Assembly (NCBI GenBank): GCA_958510825.1
Contig: OY294046.1
Span: 44,125,794-44,189,793, forward strand
Length of the DNA stretch: 64,000 nucleotides
From: Brachypterus glaber
Taxonomy: Eukaryota > Arthropoda > Insecta > Coleoptera > Kateretidae
Reading direction: 5' to 3'
The notes under the pieces were generated by a model that did no database searches, had not been told where the DNA came from, and worked only from the letters and a program-made list of their open reading frames with translations. Made by a program: the position numbers and the translations under genes. Below, piece by piece: positions 1-13,119 of this stretch (position 1 is the stretch's first letter; each line of letters starts with the position of its first letter).

Positions 1-677
1 TCGATATCTAAACTATACTTCGAAAGTTAAGAGGGGGGGGTGACTTTTAGAACGCTCTGTATATGTTATGAAATTTATAGTAAACTGTATAAAATACTAA
101 GAAAACATCTTGTAGGGAAATTTTTTCACAGAAGTATTTTATTTTAGTCCATAGACAAGTAAGTCAACCACACCAAAAATATAACTAATAATATTTTAAA
201 CGCATTAGGCAACTAGAATAGTCAAAAGGGGCTAGTACCCGTTTATTCATTGTTTGCCAACGTTTACCATAACGACTGTAAGCTTTAAGTCTAAATGTAC
301 ATACAATATAAAAAATTAAGCCCATTTGTATTTTTTTGGGGTGCCGCACAACAGTTCCGGAGTTAAACATACACCCCACGATGGGCGAGTGGATGGTATT
401 GCGTAGGGGTCGCGTGCCGAGCTTTTTTATCAGTTCATTCACACATAAATTAAGAGTGTTAATACGCGAAAACCGCATTAGTGTATATTAAACATTCATC
501 GCAATAAATAATACTTATTTTAGAGTATTAAAATTTAGAGTATTAAAATAGATTTGAGGTTGGGTGAAAAGGATGTGGGTTTAAATTAATATTTACACTT
601 AATAAAATTGTATTATATATTCAGTTATCCACTGTGCACTCAGAAAAATTATGTATTGAAAATTTTCACTGATAAAT
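1..677. other. Gene-free AT-rich DNA
   Basis: I see no supported gene. Short open frames here have no recognisable domain and read like chance frames in AT-rich sequence. Confidence 0.6.
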
Positions 678-1066
678 AGTAGTCGGCGAATTTCCAGTAC
701 TCGCATAGGCGCCCCGTCGACTCTAGCGTTGAGGCGAGGTTTAAAATATTTACATTTTTATTTCTTTTTATCTAGATTTTTTTTAATAATTCCATTTAAA
801 CGAGTAAGGTGGGAGAAAAATTAAAAACTTTCGTATTCCTAAAAGATAAAATTCGAATGTCCGTTTTTTGTTTGAAAAACACCGATATATATACGTATGT
901 ATAGTTAATATGTATAGTTAATATTGTTGTGATTAATAAATTAGTTGTCAAATGTTTTGATTTATAAAAATTTCCCTCACAATTCGGCAAAATTATTCCG
1001 TGAGCCTATGTTCCTGTGTTTATTTTCAACGTTGATGAGTCATAACTGAATTTACGCCGATTATTG
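678..1066. mobile_element. Short non-coding element, copy 1, with 9-bp target duplication
   Basis: This 389-bp non-coding block is homologous to 4143-4435; both share the start TCGGCGAATTTCCAG and the end TTGATGAGTCATAACTGAAT. It is flanked by CTGATAAAT at 669-677 and 1067-1075. The two ends are roughly inverted (TCGGCGAATTTCC against the complement of the 3' end, ATCGGCGTAAATTC). A 9-10 bp duplication with short inverted ends fits a Mutator-like MITE; a SINE-like retroposon is the alternative. This copy carries about 80 bp in its middle that copy 2 lacks. Confidence 0.6.
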
Positions 1067-1109
1067 CTGATAAATTAGCTAAATTAACAACGGTTACTAA
1101 AATGTATTA

Positions 1110-1255
1110 GGGTATATCCACAGGCTCGCATAACAACATAGTACATAACAATGCGATGCCATGATTGGCTTGATGTGCCGCCATGTATCTTGTAAGCCAA
1201 TCACGGCATCGCATTCTTATGTTTTATGTTGTTATGCAAGCTTTTGGATAGGCCT
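1110..1255. mobile_element. Foldback MITE with TTA target duplication (family A, copy 1)
   Basis: The element folds into two arms of about 60 bp around a roughly 20-bp loop. The left arm contains GCTCGCATAACAACATA and the right arm TATGTTGTTATGCAAGC. It is flanked by TTA at 1107-1109 and 1256-1258. The central phrase GATGTGCCG is shared with the copy at 19574-19683, which also has TTA on both sides. A three-base TWA duplication is typical of PIF/Harbinger MITEs; the assignment is inference because no transposase is present. Confidence 0.65.
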
Positions 1256-1258
1256 TTA

Positions 1259-2094
1259 CAGTTTAAGGGTCACTGCGTCGTTGTGTACGTACATTCGTAC
1301 CCCTTAATTTAGGTCTCATAAAATAACTTGATAGTTTATTTATTTGTATTTCACGTTATAATCCTCACAGGTACTTTCGTGCATTTTTTAGGTTACTTAT
1401 AAATTTAATAATCAATTAGGCAATAAAAATAATGCAGCTTATGTGCGCGTTAAGTACGCTACAAAATTTGGAAGTACACTTATGCAATTAAGTAAATTAT
1501 AATGACTATTTCACAAACAATATATAGGCCAATCAAAACCTTGCATTTTTAGTTTCTTGACCAATCAGATTAAAATGAATCTGATAATTTTTGCACATAT
1601 GCAATTATCACTATGGAAACAAGAAACTGACAGTTACTGACATCTTAATAAATGTTATATTTTTGCAAAATGTGTTTTTAATTTGTGAAGCTTATCTTTA
1701 GTTGATTTATTTTTATTGATAAGCAATATAAATTGTTTTTTTAGGGGTGAAAACAACCGTTATTTTATTTCTTTTCAGTTGAAAACTAAACTTTTTAAAC
1801 AAAAACAGTAATGATTTTTATTTAAATGCTAAAATAAATGATAAAAACTATTTGATTGGAATAATCTCAAGCATAAAATCTCCCTCAAGCAAAGTTTAGA
1901 CTTGGCAACATTTGCGAACAAGTGAATATCGTGGTTTTAAAAAGCGCGGAAAATTTGAGATTTAAATTTTTAATTATAGTTGTAAAGTAATATTGTTGTT
2001 TGGTTCTTAAATTTTTAATTTAAATATGAAACAACATTAAACATGGTAAAATTTTATATTTCCTTAATTTGTTTGTGAAATAGTCTTTCAAAAT
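1259..2094. other. Gene-free AT-rich DNA
   Basis: No domain-bearing frame, RNA gene or clear repeat boundary is visible. Confidence 0.55.
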
Positions 2095-2276
2095 ACCATT
2101 CGTGCATTTTGAATTACATATAATTTTTTTACTGTATATAAAAAAGATTTTGCTTAAGGAAATTGTTTTCGTGCATTTTTCGTCAAAATTGTAACACGAA
2201 AAATGCACTCAAAAAATTGTCAAGCCAAATATTTTTTTAATACAGTAAAAAAATTATCGATAATTCAACATGCACT
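2095..2276. repeat. Imperfect inverted repeat with inner hairpin
   Basis: Outer arms share TTTTTTTACTGTAT with its complement ATACAGTAAAAAAA. An inner hairpin pairs GTGCATTTTTCG (about 2171-2182) with CGAAAAATGCAC (about 2197-2208). It is probably a degraded foldback element. Nothing coding is seen. Confidence 0.5.
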
Positions 2277-2779
2277 TATGATATTACTACTGAAAATCTG
2301 CTTATCTGATTTTTTAATTATGTTTTCTTAATTTCTGAATGATTTACTTTCTAATCTATTATGCCTATAGGCATAAGAATAATAAAAAAATAAATAATTA
2401 TGATTTTTAGAAATTATTTCAGGTATTTCGTCAGTTAAAAAAAAACGTTACGTATGTTACCTTAGGGTCTTCACCAAATTTCAAACTGAATTTGGGAAAA
2501 CTAACTATACGTTAAATTATTCTTCCCTAGGGCAATATGCTTCAAAAATTTTTTTGCTGTTGATCGTGGTTCATTTAGGTGTCGTTTGGGGGCCCTAACT
2601 ACCTGTGACCATTAATTTTATGTACTGTTTTAAGAAAAGTTTTATCTTAGAACATAAGATACCTGATATTAAAATTGTTTTTTTTGTTATATAAAAAATT
2701 TGCGTGAACTGATGGGGGTATAGAGCATTGTGATATCACAAAAAGCGTAACAAGGAGAAATCCTCTGCCCTTCTCAATT

Positions 2780-3751
<972 letters not shown>

Positions 3752-3777
3752 AATAATAATAATAATAATAATAATAC
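3752..3777. repeat. (AAT)n microsatellite, 3' side of R4-type insertion
   Basis: About eight AAT units directly follow the element's 3' UTR. Together with 2780-2889 it frames the insertion. Confidence 0.85.
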
Positions 3778-4142
3778 TATATGGACCTATGTTGTCGACA
3801 GTAATAGTTAAATTATATTATAATTTATAAAATTATAATATTGTTCATACTTAACGTTGTTATAACAATAAAAATTGAGTTAAAATACTGAAATTTAATT
3901 TGATCTCATTTGGACTCGATTTTAAGAAATGTTTTCATTGCGGTTTTCTGGTTTTCACAGTTTGGTATGTGTTTATTACTTTACCACATTCATTAAAATA
4001 CGTTTTGCATCCTGCCACATACAGACAAAAAAAAACAACAAAAACAACAAAATCACTTGATATTTGATTTAACCAACAAAGTTTATTTTTATTTTCAGTG
4101 ATAAAAAATACGTCAACAAAAATATAAACACAGTCATATTCA

Positions 4143-4435
4143 GTCATCGGCGAATTTCCAGTGCTCACATAGGCGCCGCGTCGATTCTATCGTTAACGCG
4201 AGGTTTTAAATATTTACATTTTTATTTTCTTCGAAAAACACCGATATATTTACATATTTATAGTTAATATGTATATTCAATATTGTTGTGTGTAACAAAT
4301 TAGTCGTCAAATGTTTCGATTTAGTGACCTTTATAAAAATTTCCCTCATAATTCGGCAAAATTATTCCGTAAGCTTATGTTTCTGTGTTTATTTTCAACG
4401 TTGATGAGTCATAACTGAATTTATTCCGATTAATG
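4143..4435. mobile_element. Short non-coding element, copy 2, with 10-bp target duplication
   Basis: This 293-bp block is homologous to 678-1066 in the same orientation. GTCATATTCA flanks it exactly at 4133-4142 and 4436-4445. Shared landmarks are CGGCGAATTTCCAGT, AAAAACACCGATATAT and ATTTTCAACGTTGATGAGTC. It lacks a middle stretch of copy 1, so one copy is internally deleted. Confidence 0.65.
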
Positions 4436-4637
4436 GTCATATTCAAGAATTATTTTAAATTAAAATACAGCCAGATGATCACTTCGCACTAGATTAAAAA
4501 AGGTTGGGGTTTCTGTTCCAAGTCTAGAATCAAATGGACACTTTTGGATATAAACTTTATTTGTCGTATTTTTAAGAATTTTTAATGCATATCACAAGAT
4601 TTTGAGAAACCGGTCCAATTTTTATTTTCATAACTTC

Positions 4638-4657
4638 AATAATAATAATAATAATAA
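4638..4657. repeat. (AAT)n microsatellite
   Basis: Short AAT array with no adjacent retroelement that I can recognise. Confidence 0.8.
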
Positions 4658-4884
4658 CGTCAAAAAACACGTGGTTTATGTTAGGTGAATTACGTTGTGT
4701 AGCTTTTTTTTGTACTTTATACATAATATAACCATATATTATTGTTAGCAATAACTACAGTAAATACAAAACAGCAAAATTTAAATAATTAAATTTTTGT
4801 CTGCATTAAATTGCCAAATCGTTTGACCAAAATGTAATCGTATTATATCACATAAAAAAATGGTCTAATAAGAGTACTACGGCG

Positions 4885-5740
4885 TTGAGGGTTCCGTACC
4901 TAGCTTTATTTACTTTCCCCTTTTCGTATATCTTGTAGAACTAACTTGTAGAACTAACTCAAAAATACATATGACTTTTTATGTAAAGAATTATTTAAGC
5001 TTTCTTTTGGTGTGTTGTTTTTATACCATAATTAGTAACCAATTTCTAAAAACTCAGAAAAATGTGGTTTTTACCAGTTGTTGCTTCTGGTCCCCTTACT
5101 TTACTCCTTTATATAAAAAATATTAAAAAAAACTATAGTTAAGCTTAAAAGTATGTGTCATGTTTAAAATCTATTTATATTTTTTTTTTTAAGTTGCATC
5201 TCTCACAATTTCTGAAATAGAGGGGTACATTAGTTTTTTTTGAAAATTTCATATTAAAAAAAAAAGTAGTTTTATATATAGGTACATTTTAGAGATATAT
5301 AATAAAAAAAACCTTTCAAAGAATACCCCTCGATAGGGTTCTCTAAAAAAATCAATTTTTTTTTTTTGACTTTCTGACCTAAAAATATTCTAAAAAAATA
5401 CCTGTACTAGATTTTTGTTAATGCAATCTAATTGTAAGCCAAATTTACGATTTCTAGGTTAGATATTTCCTCAGATAAACGACAATGACAGACGGACGAC
5501 AAACCAAACCAAGCGGTCCCATACACTAATGAAAAAAATATACAATATATAAAGTCGACCATGAATACCTGAATTAATAAGGAATCATGTTAAATTAAAT
5601 AAAAATTGTAACTTTACCACCGTTTTTTGTAAAATTTATACAATTTTACACATTTTAACACGTTTTCTTTTCAATTTCAACTGTGTTATTTTTTTATCAG
5701 TGTAGGGGTTCCGTCTTTCGTTTTTAATGTACGGAACACG
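4885..5740. mobile_element. Possible TIR element with GTTCCGTAC ends
   Basis: GGGTTCCGTACC near 4889 and TGTACGGAAC near 5728 are inverted to each other over about nine bases. The interior has no coding frame; a CAGACGGAC stretch lies near 5490. I cannot show a target duplication, so this is a weak call. Confidence 0.3.
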
Positions 5741-6089
5741 AATAATAAAAACGAAGGGAGTTATTAACAAATTATCTGCAGTAATTAGTGCTTGCTGCAT
5801 TTTTCCTGCCACAGGGAAATATTAATCGTTTTGTTTGGCCACACTGCTACCAACATTTACAATTATTTACCTCGTTATCCTTCGTACTTTCAAATTAAAC
5901 CGAAAAATGCAATTATTTGAATTTTCTAGTTTACAGGCAAGAAAAATATTATTTGAAAAAAAAAACAGCCATCTCGATAGAGTGAGTATACTTTTTCAAA
6001 AAATAAAAAAAAAAAGTATTTTTGTCTGTAAATTAATTATAATGTAGTAATAAGGTTATTGATATTTTGAGGAAGACGAAGGATCATGA

Positions 6090-7142
6090 AAATAGAATTA
6101 TAATAACGTTTCTTGTATTGCTATCCCATTTTGAAAATTTTCAGAATTTTGGAAAGCCTTGTATTCGTGCAAAAATGTTCAAAATTTTTTTTTGGGTATT
6201 TTTGCGTTTTATGACGGTCCGGGAAATCTTGTGGGCACGATAACTTAAGAACGCTTTAAGCTAGAGACTTGAAATTTGACATACGGGTATTTTACCAAAA
6301 GTTCTAGCTCGGGATTGTTTTTGGTAAACACTGGGGTACGGCAAGGGGGACAAATGGGGAAAAATACATTTTTTTTAGAAAAATTTGAAAATTGCTATAG
6401 GGGTTTTTGAGGTTCCTGAAATTGATTCTGATAATAATTTTTTTCAAACACCCCCGAGGGGGTGAGGGGGTAAATATTTTTAATTATTTTCTTCAAATTT
6501 GGTATATAGGGGTTTTTGGGGTTTGCGAATATGAATCTGATAATATTTTTTTTCTAATTTCACCCCCTGAGGGATGGGGGTTAGTTTTCGTGAAAACTGG
6601 TATATTGGGGTTTTCGTGGTTGCTGAAAGTGAATCTGATAATAAAAAAAAATCTAGTTTACTTGAAAATTGGTATATTGGGGTTTTTGAGGTTGCTGAAA
6701 GTGAATCTGATTATAAAAAAATCTAAAACCAACCCCAAAGGGGCGGGGGGTAGTTTTCGTGAAAATTTGTGTTATGGGGTTTTTCAGGTTCCTGAAAGTG
6801 AATCTGATAATAAAAAAATCTTACTCCGCCCCCTGAAGGTCAGGGGGTAATTTTCTTGAAAATTTATATATTGGGGTTTTTCAGGTCGCTAAAACTGAAT
6901 TTTTTAGTAAAATTTTTCTAAATTTCACCCCCTGAGGGGTGAAAATTAGTGTATTGGGGGTTTTTAGGCATAAAAATTTCAAATATGATAATAAAAAAGT
7001 TCTAACTGCACCCCCAAAGAGGCGGGTGGTAGTTTTCGTGAAAATTGGTATATTTTTAAGGTTGCTAAAAGTAAATATAATAATAATAAATCTATTTTAA
7101 ACGCGGAGGTGTAAAATGGGAAAGCTCTTTTACTGGGTAGTG
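6090..7142 (+). repeat. Dispersed element with ~97-bp minisatellite (copy 1)
   Basis: About eight units start with a GGGGTTTTTGAGGTTGCTGA-like phrase near 6398, 6507, 6606, 6678, 6775, 6872, 6955 and 7052. Most are about 97 bp apart and each carries a run such as CACCCCCTGAGGGG. The array is preceded by GATAACTTAAGAACGC (about 6240) and followed by GGGAAAGCTCTTTTACTGGG (about 7118). The same order occurs inverted at 38448-39640. An open frame at 6407-6850 is a by-product of the unit length and not a gene. Confidence 0.75.
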
Positions 7143-8497
7143 TATTTTTTATCCTTTAAGAGGTTTTTAATGTTTTATTCTATTCTGAAATTCTAAATAA
7201 CAAAATATAAAGTCTAGAAATATTTTTGTACATTTCGGCGGGAAGGGTGTCATGCTAAAAAGTGATGATATTTTTTTGTGTATTTTTTACCTATTAGTTT
7301 GTTTTCTATTTTTTCTTTTATTGTTAATAATAAAAAGTTATGTTTAGAAACAATTTTTGATATTTTGGGGAAGAGAAGGAGGGGCATATAAAAAATATCT
7401 TTTTTATTTTTTTGCTACATTTTAGGTGTTTCTTTAATTTTTCTTCCACGCGTGCGTCAAAAACGTCTGTAATGAAACTAGTATTTTGGTTTAGTTTTAT
7501 CGTTATTTACGCCTTATTTTCATATTATGTGTACCTACATAAATATGTTTTAATGTTGTACTTTCGTATTCAGATATGATGTAGTGTCTAATCCTACATT
7601 TGGGTCAGATTTTATTGCTACGCTGAAAAACCCTCCATTAAATTTTGTTTCAGCTTCAGAACGTGAAATACGATATACACATTATTTTTTGCTTTTGAAT
7701 GTTTTACTTTGAAATATGAAATATCTTCTTTCCTTGAAAAAAAGAAATTTTATATTTACCAACAAATAACTTATAGAACATTATTTTTTTTTTGTAAATA
7801 AATATTTTTTTACAAAGGGGTCAATTTCTTATTTATAAAGCTAAATATCCAAAAGACTAAAAGTCCAAACGAAAAAAAAAACACTTTCGATGTATTAGGG
7901 AAAAAGGGGGGAATGGCGGCCGAATTAGGATCTTTGTAGTTTTTAGCTTTATTAACCTTTTTTTTTTCATGGAAATAAGTTAAATGAAACTTAAAAGTAT
8001 GCTGTATAAAACGATATTTTCAAAAATACAATTTTTTTACAATTAAAAAAAAAGCTTCAAAAGTCCGGAATTACTGCATAAGCCATTTAAAAAATACAAA
8101 AATCACAGACTCTTCCTTCAAAGTTTGTGAATTCTTTGTTCCTATAGGATACAATTTAAGCACCATATCCATAGCTCACGGTCTTTACCAAACTCACCAC
8201 ACATTAGACATAGTTTGTGAATCATTACAGTGTCATTTTTATCATTAATTTCATCCGAAGGGCCTTCGGAGTTTTTCTTACATTGTTCAGACGTCCATTG
8301 TGCTTCCACTTATTCTTTTATAAATTTGGGGCATTTCCAATATCAAAACTTGACTTATCTGGCTTAATAGGACCCGGCTGCTATTATCCCAAAACAAATG
8401 GCATTTATAACCCCAAAAGGTACTTTTACAAATTTTTACCCAAAAAACAAAATAACTAATTTAATTATAAACCTGTTACATAGTAAACTACACTAGT
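7143..8497. other. Gene-free AT-rich DNA
   Basis: Homopolymer-rich DNA with no supported gene. An 80-codon frame at 8217-8459 shows no recognisable domain. Confidence 0.5.
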
Positions 8498-9185
8498 AGT
8501 CTAAGAGCTGGTGACCATTTTAATTTCATTATTTGCTCCCATCTTTATTTTATATATGTCTTAAAGTACATTCAAATTAAGCTACTTGCAAATCGCCAGG
8601 TCCTGGATCGGGTTCCTTTGGATGCTAGAAGCCTCGAAAAGGGTCCCCGAAAAATATATTTTTAACTTACCGAGTCAAACAAATTACATTATTACATTTA
8701 GATTAGTCTGTTTTCACAGTTTTACACAAATATTCACCAGACTAAGAGTTAAAAAAATACTATAAAAACTTTATCTGACATTTGTCAATACTAAAAACTA
8801 TCAATAATTTTCATTTAATCAAAATGTCATTTTATAAATTCTCATTTCTTTAAAAAATTAAGTATCACATATTTTAAAGGCACTTTTTAAAGACTGTTCT
8901 CACCCCTTGGCCCCAGAATTATTGTGTATAACTATGAAAATAGCTTAGTTTGAATGTATTAAATGAAATGTATATGACTCGGCAAGTTAAAAATAGATTT
9001 TTTTGGTAGCTCATTGCCATAACTTTTGGAGCTTCTAGCACCCAAAGGAACCAGATCCGGAGTCTAGCAATTTGAAAATAGGTTAATTTGAATGTACCGA
9101 GGAATATACTTTAAGACATATATAAAATTAAGCCGGGAACAAATAATAAATAAAGATGGTCAACAGCTCTCCGACTACAGATGCT
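8498..9185. mobile_element. Foldback MITE, ~200-bp arms
   Basis: The left arm (8498-8690) and right arm (about 8965-9184) are imperfect complements. Landmarks are AGAGCTGGTGACCAT against ATGGTCAACAGCTCT, and GGTTCCTTTGG against CCAAAGGAACC. The whole unit is about 690 bp and non-coding. Mismatches between arms suggest an old copy. No certain target duplication. Confidence 0.65.
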
Positions 9186-9673
9186 AATACTACATATACC
9201 AAAAATGTAACTAATTAAGCTCAATTAATTTATTAACATGCCTTTGAAACTAGAAAAGTGATACATCAAAACTGGCAAATTACAATTTTCTGTAATAACT
9301 TTCTATTTTACCGATTGGCGTCGATCCCATTTTAGGTACACTATGAACTACTCACGAGTAGATGGAGCATCTACCCAGGTAGCAAGGGATGTTATATTAC
9401 AAGAAATTAACATCACTTTTGGGTATATTTTTAAACTAAATCATAACATCACATAATATTGAAAAATAACATGTATTTAACATCACATTTGCAACGTAAC
9501 ACGTGTGACGTGACAACCATGTTATTTAATAACAAATATTTAGCAACGCTGTGAATATATGGCACGTCACATATTAACGTGGCTTTCACGTGAATGTCAT
9601 GTTATTTTGCTTCTCACCGACGTTCGAAGCAAAAAAATCGATATAAGATGATGTTGATGGAGTAAATTATTAT

Positions 9674-10193
9674 GCCTCGATGCCCCCTGGTTCATGAGGA
9701 ACAACCAGATACACAGAGATCTCGAAATGCCCCTCCTAAAAACGGAAATCATCCGCTACAGCACGTCTTTTATACAAGACAATTTAGATCACCCAAACCC
9801 CCTCATTTCAAACTTTCTAGATTACGATCATGAAATACACAACACTCACAAAAAGATCAAAAACGTCCTCAACCAGTAATGGTACCCACTAATACAGGAC
9901 AGATGCATTCCCAGCATCAGTGAGATAGTCTCACTCCTCCCGCACATCCCTCCTCTCCCTATCACATCCCTCCCCATCCCCCTCCCACCCACTCCGCAGC
10001 GCCAAATTATGACAGATGCAACTCGCATCAGTGAGCAGAGACTCACTCCCCCCAAATTATGACAGATGCAACTCGCATCAGTGAGCATAGACTCACTGCC
10101 CCAACTTTCAATTCAGATTAAATATTTTTTTAGATAAATGAGCCATAGGCTGCGCCTGTCTCTTAAAGACCCAAACAAACTATTGATGATGAT
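9674..10193 (+). mobile_element. 5'-truncated Jockey-type retrotransposon, 12-bp target duplication
   Basis: GTAAATTATTAT lies at 9662-9673 and again at 10194-10205, a perfect 12-bp duplication. The 520-bp insert holds the last ~68 codons of a reverse transcriptase ORF, then a 3' UTR with three copies of a GACAGATGC...CATCAGTGAG...GACTCACT unit (starting near 9900, 10011 and 10062), and a GATGATGATG tail. It inserted into the TIR element 9371-10686. Confidence 0.85.
9676..9879 (+). pseudogene. Jockey-clade ORF2 C-terminus (fragment)
   Basis: The frame runs from the insertion edge to a stop at 9877-9879. Residues DAPWFMRNNQIHRDLEMP followed by IIRYSTSFIQ and HPNPLISNFLDYD match the conserved tail of Jockey-clade proteins (W-x-R-N-x-x-I-H-x-D-L-x-x-P, then the N-H-P-N-x-L region). 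No catalytic domain remains. The methionine at 9694 is internal and not a start. Confidence 0.8.
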
Positions 10194-10686
10194 GTAAATT
10201 ATTATAAGGAAATTGTATACACATTATACGATTTCCAATGGATAGGGGGCTCTGCCGGGCTTCTCAAGACCACGGACACGGATTAAAGGAATATATTCTC
10301 CGCTTAATCTGCAATTTCGTATTTAGAATCTATCTGTTTCTATCTGTGATTGTTTCAATTACTGATTGATTTTAAATCCGATTTTTTTTATAGGGTTATA
10401 GCGTTTTTAATGGTTTTATTTAGAAAAAGCTAATATCCTAGGATATTATTTAAATATTAAAATACCAGTAACGGCATCCATAAGATATTATATATAACAG
10501 GAATGTGGATTTATGATGTCACAAACACGTTATTTTCGGGATGTCATTGTGTGATGTTATTAGGGGCGGACTAGGACATCCCCACCATGCTACATTCTTG
10601 TTAAATGAGACTACAATCTTAACATCACATGTCACATATTAACGTGACTTTCACGTGAATGTCATGTTATTTTGCTACCTGGGTAG

Positions 10687-12731
10687 TATTTAAATTTAAA
10701 AATGAATACACAACTGAAATATTCGATGGTCGCCATTACCCTCCTTACTCTATACATTAACCGAAAGTGTTCTTTTTTTGCCTATAACAGGCAAATTTAT
10801 GTACCTACAGTACACGCTTTACTAATGTAGGTGACTTGACAGTTAGTAAAATAACCTTAGAAATTGTTTTAATTTTTAATTTAAAAGCATTAATTAAGCA
10901 TACAAATCTTATATGGTTTGGTTAAATATTCCAAATCGCTTTAGTTTTCATTACTTTTGTCCTGTAGTGTACCAACTGCAAAGGGCGGCAAACCTGTCAC
11001 TATAAAAACTGAAAAGTGTTCATTAATCGACTAAAAACGTAATGAAGTTTTCTTTTCAATGCAATTACCGAAGAAAATTGTCATCAGATCTCACTTAATG
11101 TCACAACCCTTATCTATAAGTGTGCCGTGAAATTCCAAGAACCTCGAAATATACAAATAAACGACTATCGTTTTAACAGACGTTTTGATGGTTTCATATT
11201 TTACATTTTGTTGATCCCAGGGTAAAAATAATAAATATTTAAATTTTGAGGTTAATATTTAATTTAGTGCACAATTTTATAGCAAATTTTGCATTTCGAA
11301 ATAATTGTATGACCCTCTATCATATCATTCTTCGCGTTACTATCTGATAAAATAAATCTACACCAAGTACCTATACTACTAGTACCTAGTGACTCAAAAA
11401 TAAAAGTCTAAGTTAAAACCCAAGGTGCTTTTTCCACGGTTGCCACGTTGCTCATAAGCCGGCAATGAGCGGCGTTGCCGATAGGCATTAACATTCACTA
11501 AGAGTATAACAATAAAATATTATCCAAAATGTGCGTTACATATTACTTGAAGGTACCTTTACCTGAATTATCCGGTATATCAGCCCATATCCGAGCGACA
11601 AGCTAAAATAGGAACAACTCAGTAATACCATCCTGAAGATGCAGAAAGTTTTATATACCTATATCGAATTATTCATTTCAAAGTTACTGGTAAATATTCA
11701 AGAAAGCCACATCGAATTGAGACACCCTTCCTTTTGGGAAGCCTGTTAAAAAATTAAAATTAAATGATGTCAAGATTGTTCAAAAGGATATAAGTTAAAG
11801 TTGTCTATCTTTAACTTTCTGATTTTTCTGAAATTAACTTTTCGGTGCTTCTTACAATGTCATCCAATAAATACAAATATTTTTTAAGTGAATTAAAATC
11901 GAAAATCATTTTCTGATGGCTGTTATTTGATATTCCGCATTTTATCTGACCTATTTTGTAAGTTATTCAGCAAAATGATAAATAGGTTGCGATTTAAATG
12001 GGAGATACTAAATATTGATTTAATGATAAGAAAATATAAATATGTTTATGGCGCAGTAGGTTACCATTTTAAAATTTGTTTAAAATGGTTGTTTATGTGC
12101 CAAAGCCCTGAAAGGACGTCTTTGTTGGAAGCTTTGCTTTACCGGACGAGGTACGAGGCTCATAAAAAGTCGACTTCGGAAAAAGCCATTGTGCACACAA
12201 TGTTTTTAGACGGCCATGTTAAAAATCATTAGTTACAATTGAGAAAACAATCTACTTGTTTTTGAGGTTATCTGTCAAGTTATTTTCATTATGAAAAATG
12301 TGGACTGTACATTAGGGTGGAGTCAAATACGAATTTGAAAATTTCATAACGCCTGATATCATAAAAGTTACTACTTGTATTAACAAGTGTCCCACCAAAA
12401 TTGGGGCCCCGAAATATTGCTTAAAGTTAAAAATGCATGTCTGCAAATCACTACTTTTTAAAATTAATATATATTTTTCCTAGAGTATAAGGGTGCCCAA
12501 TTTTTTTTTGCTTTAAATCATTTTGTCACATTCTCTTTAAAAAGCCCCTAAAGTATGAACCTTGTTAAATGCCCCTAAGGGGCATTAGGGACAAGGCCGT
12601 ATCCAGGGGGGGATGCGCCCCCTTCCCCCCGAAATCCTAAAATTTTATATGAAAATCTAAATTTTTTTGAAGCTTCTCCGGGGCTTTAAATTAAAAAAAA
12701 AATCGCTTGGTTTGGCTTTTAAAACACCTAA
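10687..12731. other. Gene-free DNA
   Basis: AT-rich DNA with no recognisable coding domain. A 101-codon frame at 11927-12232 has no family features. The end of the block (about 12585-12720) has C/G runs that recur in repeats elsewhere in the window. Confidence 0.5.
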
Positions 12732-12896
12732 GGGAACGTTCAAGTATTACGTAATGCTCCTAGGCGGCCCTCGAGGGGAGGGGGTCATTTTGGAGTGTTA
12801 CGCCCATATTTATGGTATAGGAAAATAGCGTTAGGGGGGGGGGATTGGTGATCCAAAATGATCAAAATTTGCGTTATGTAATACTTGAACGTTCCC
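12732..12896. mobile_element. 165-bp MITE with GGGAACGTTCAAGTATTACG ends
   Basis: The 5' end GGGAACGTTCAAGTATTACG is matched by TGTAATACTTGAACGTTCCC at the 3' end. TAA flanks both sides (12729-12731 and 12897-12899). A TAA duplication and GGG termini are compatible with a PIF/Harbinger-type MITE, but superfamily assignment is inference. Confidence 0.75.
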
Positions 12897-13119
12897 TAAA
12901 CACTTTTAAAATTAAAATAGACTATTACTTCCCCATAACGATAAAGGCACAAAGCGAAGCAAATATGTAGGCTCTTTTCCAATACAGCTTCAAATTCGTA
13001 AAAATTTTCGGGAGAAAATTGTTTTTAAATGGTTGTTTTTTTCTTTAAAATATGGGTTAATTTTAACTTTAAATGATTTATTAAACTTTTTTCTACCTAA
13101 AAAAGTATATTTTAGATTT

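Larger units (their letters stand above)
9371..10686. mobile_element. Non-autonomous TIR element with CTACCCAGGTAGCAA ends
   Basis: Ends are CTACCCAGGTAGCAA at 9371-9385 and its exact complement TTGCTACCTGGGTAG at 10672-10686. The phrase TTTCACGTGAATGTCATG occurs near 9586 and near 10649, so the ends hold internal repeats. No transposase is encoded. The element is interrupted by a Jockey-type copy at 9674-10193; removing that leaves about 800 bp. I could not define the target duplication. Confidence 0.7.

Noticed and set aside
185..478. 97-codon minus-strand open frame
   Set aside because: No family features and no supporting structure.
6407..6850. 147-codon plus-strand open frame
   Set aside because: It is translated tandem repeat; the unit length happens to keep the frame open.
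11927..12232. 101-codon plus-strand open frame
   Set aside because: No recognisable motif or repeat support; length is expected by chance.
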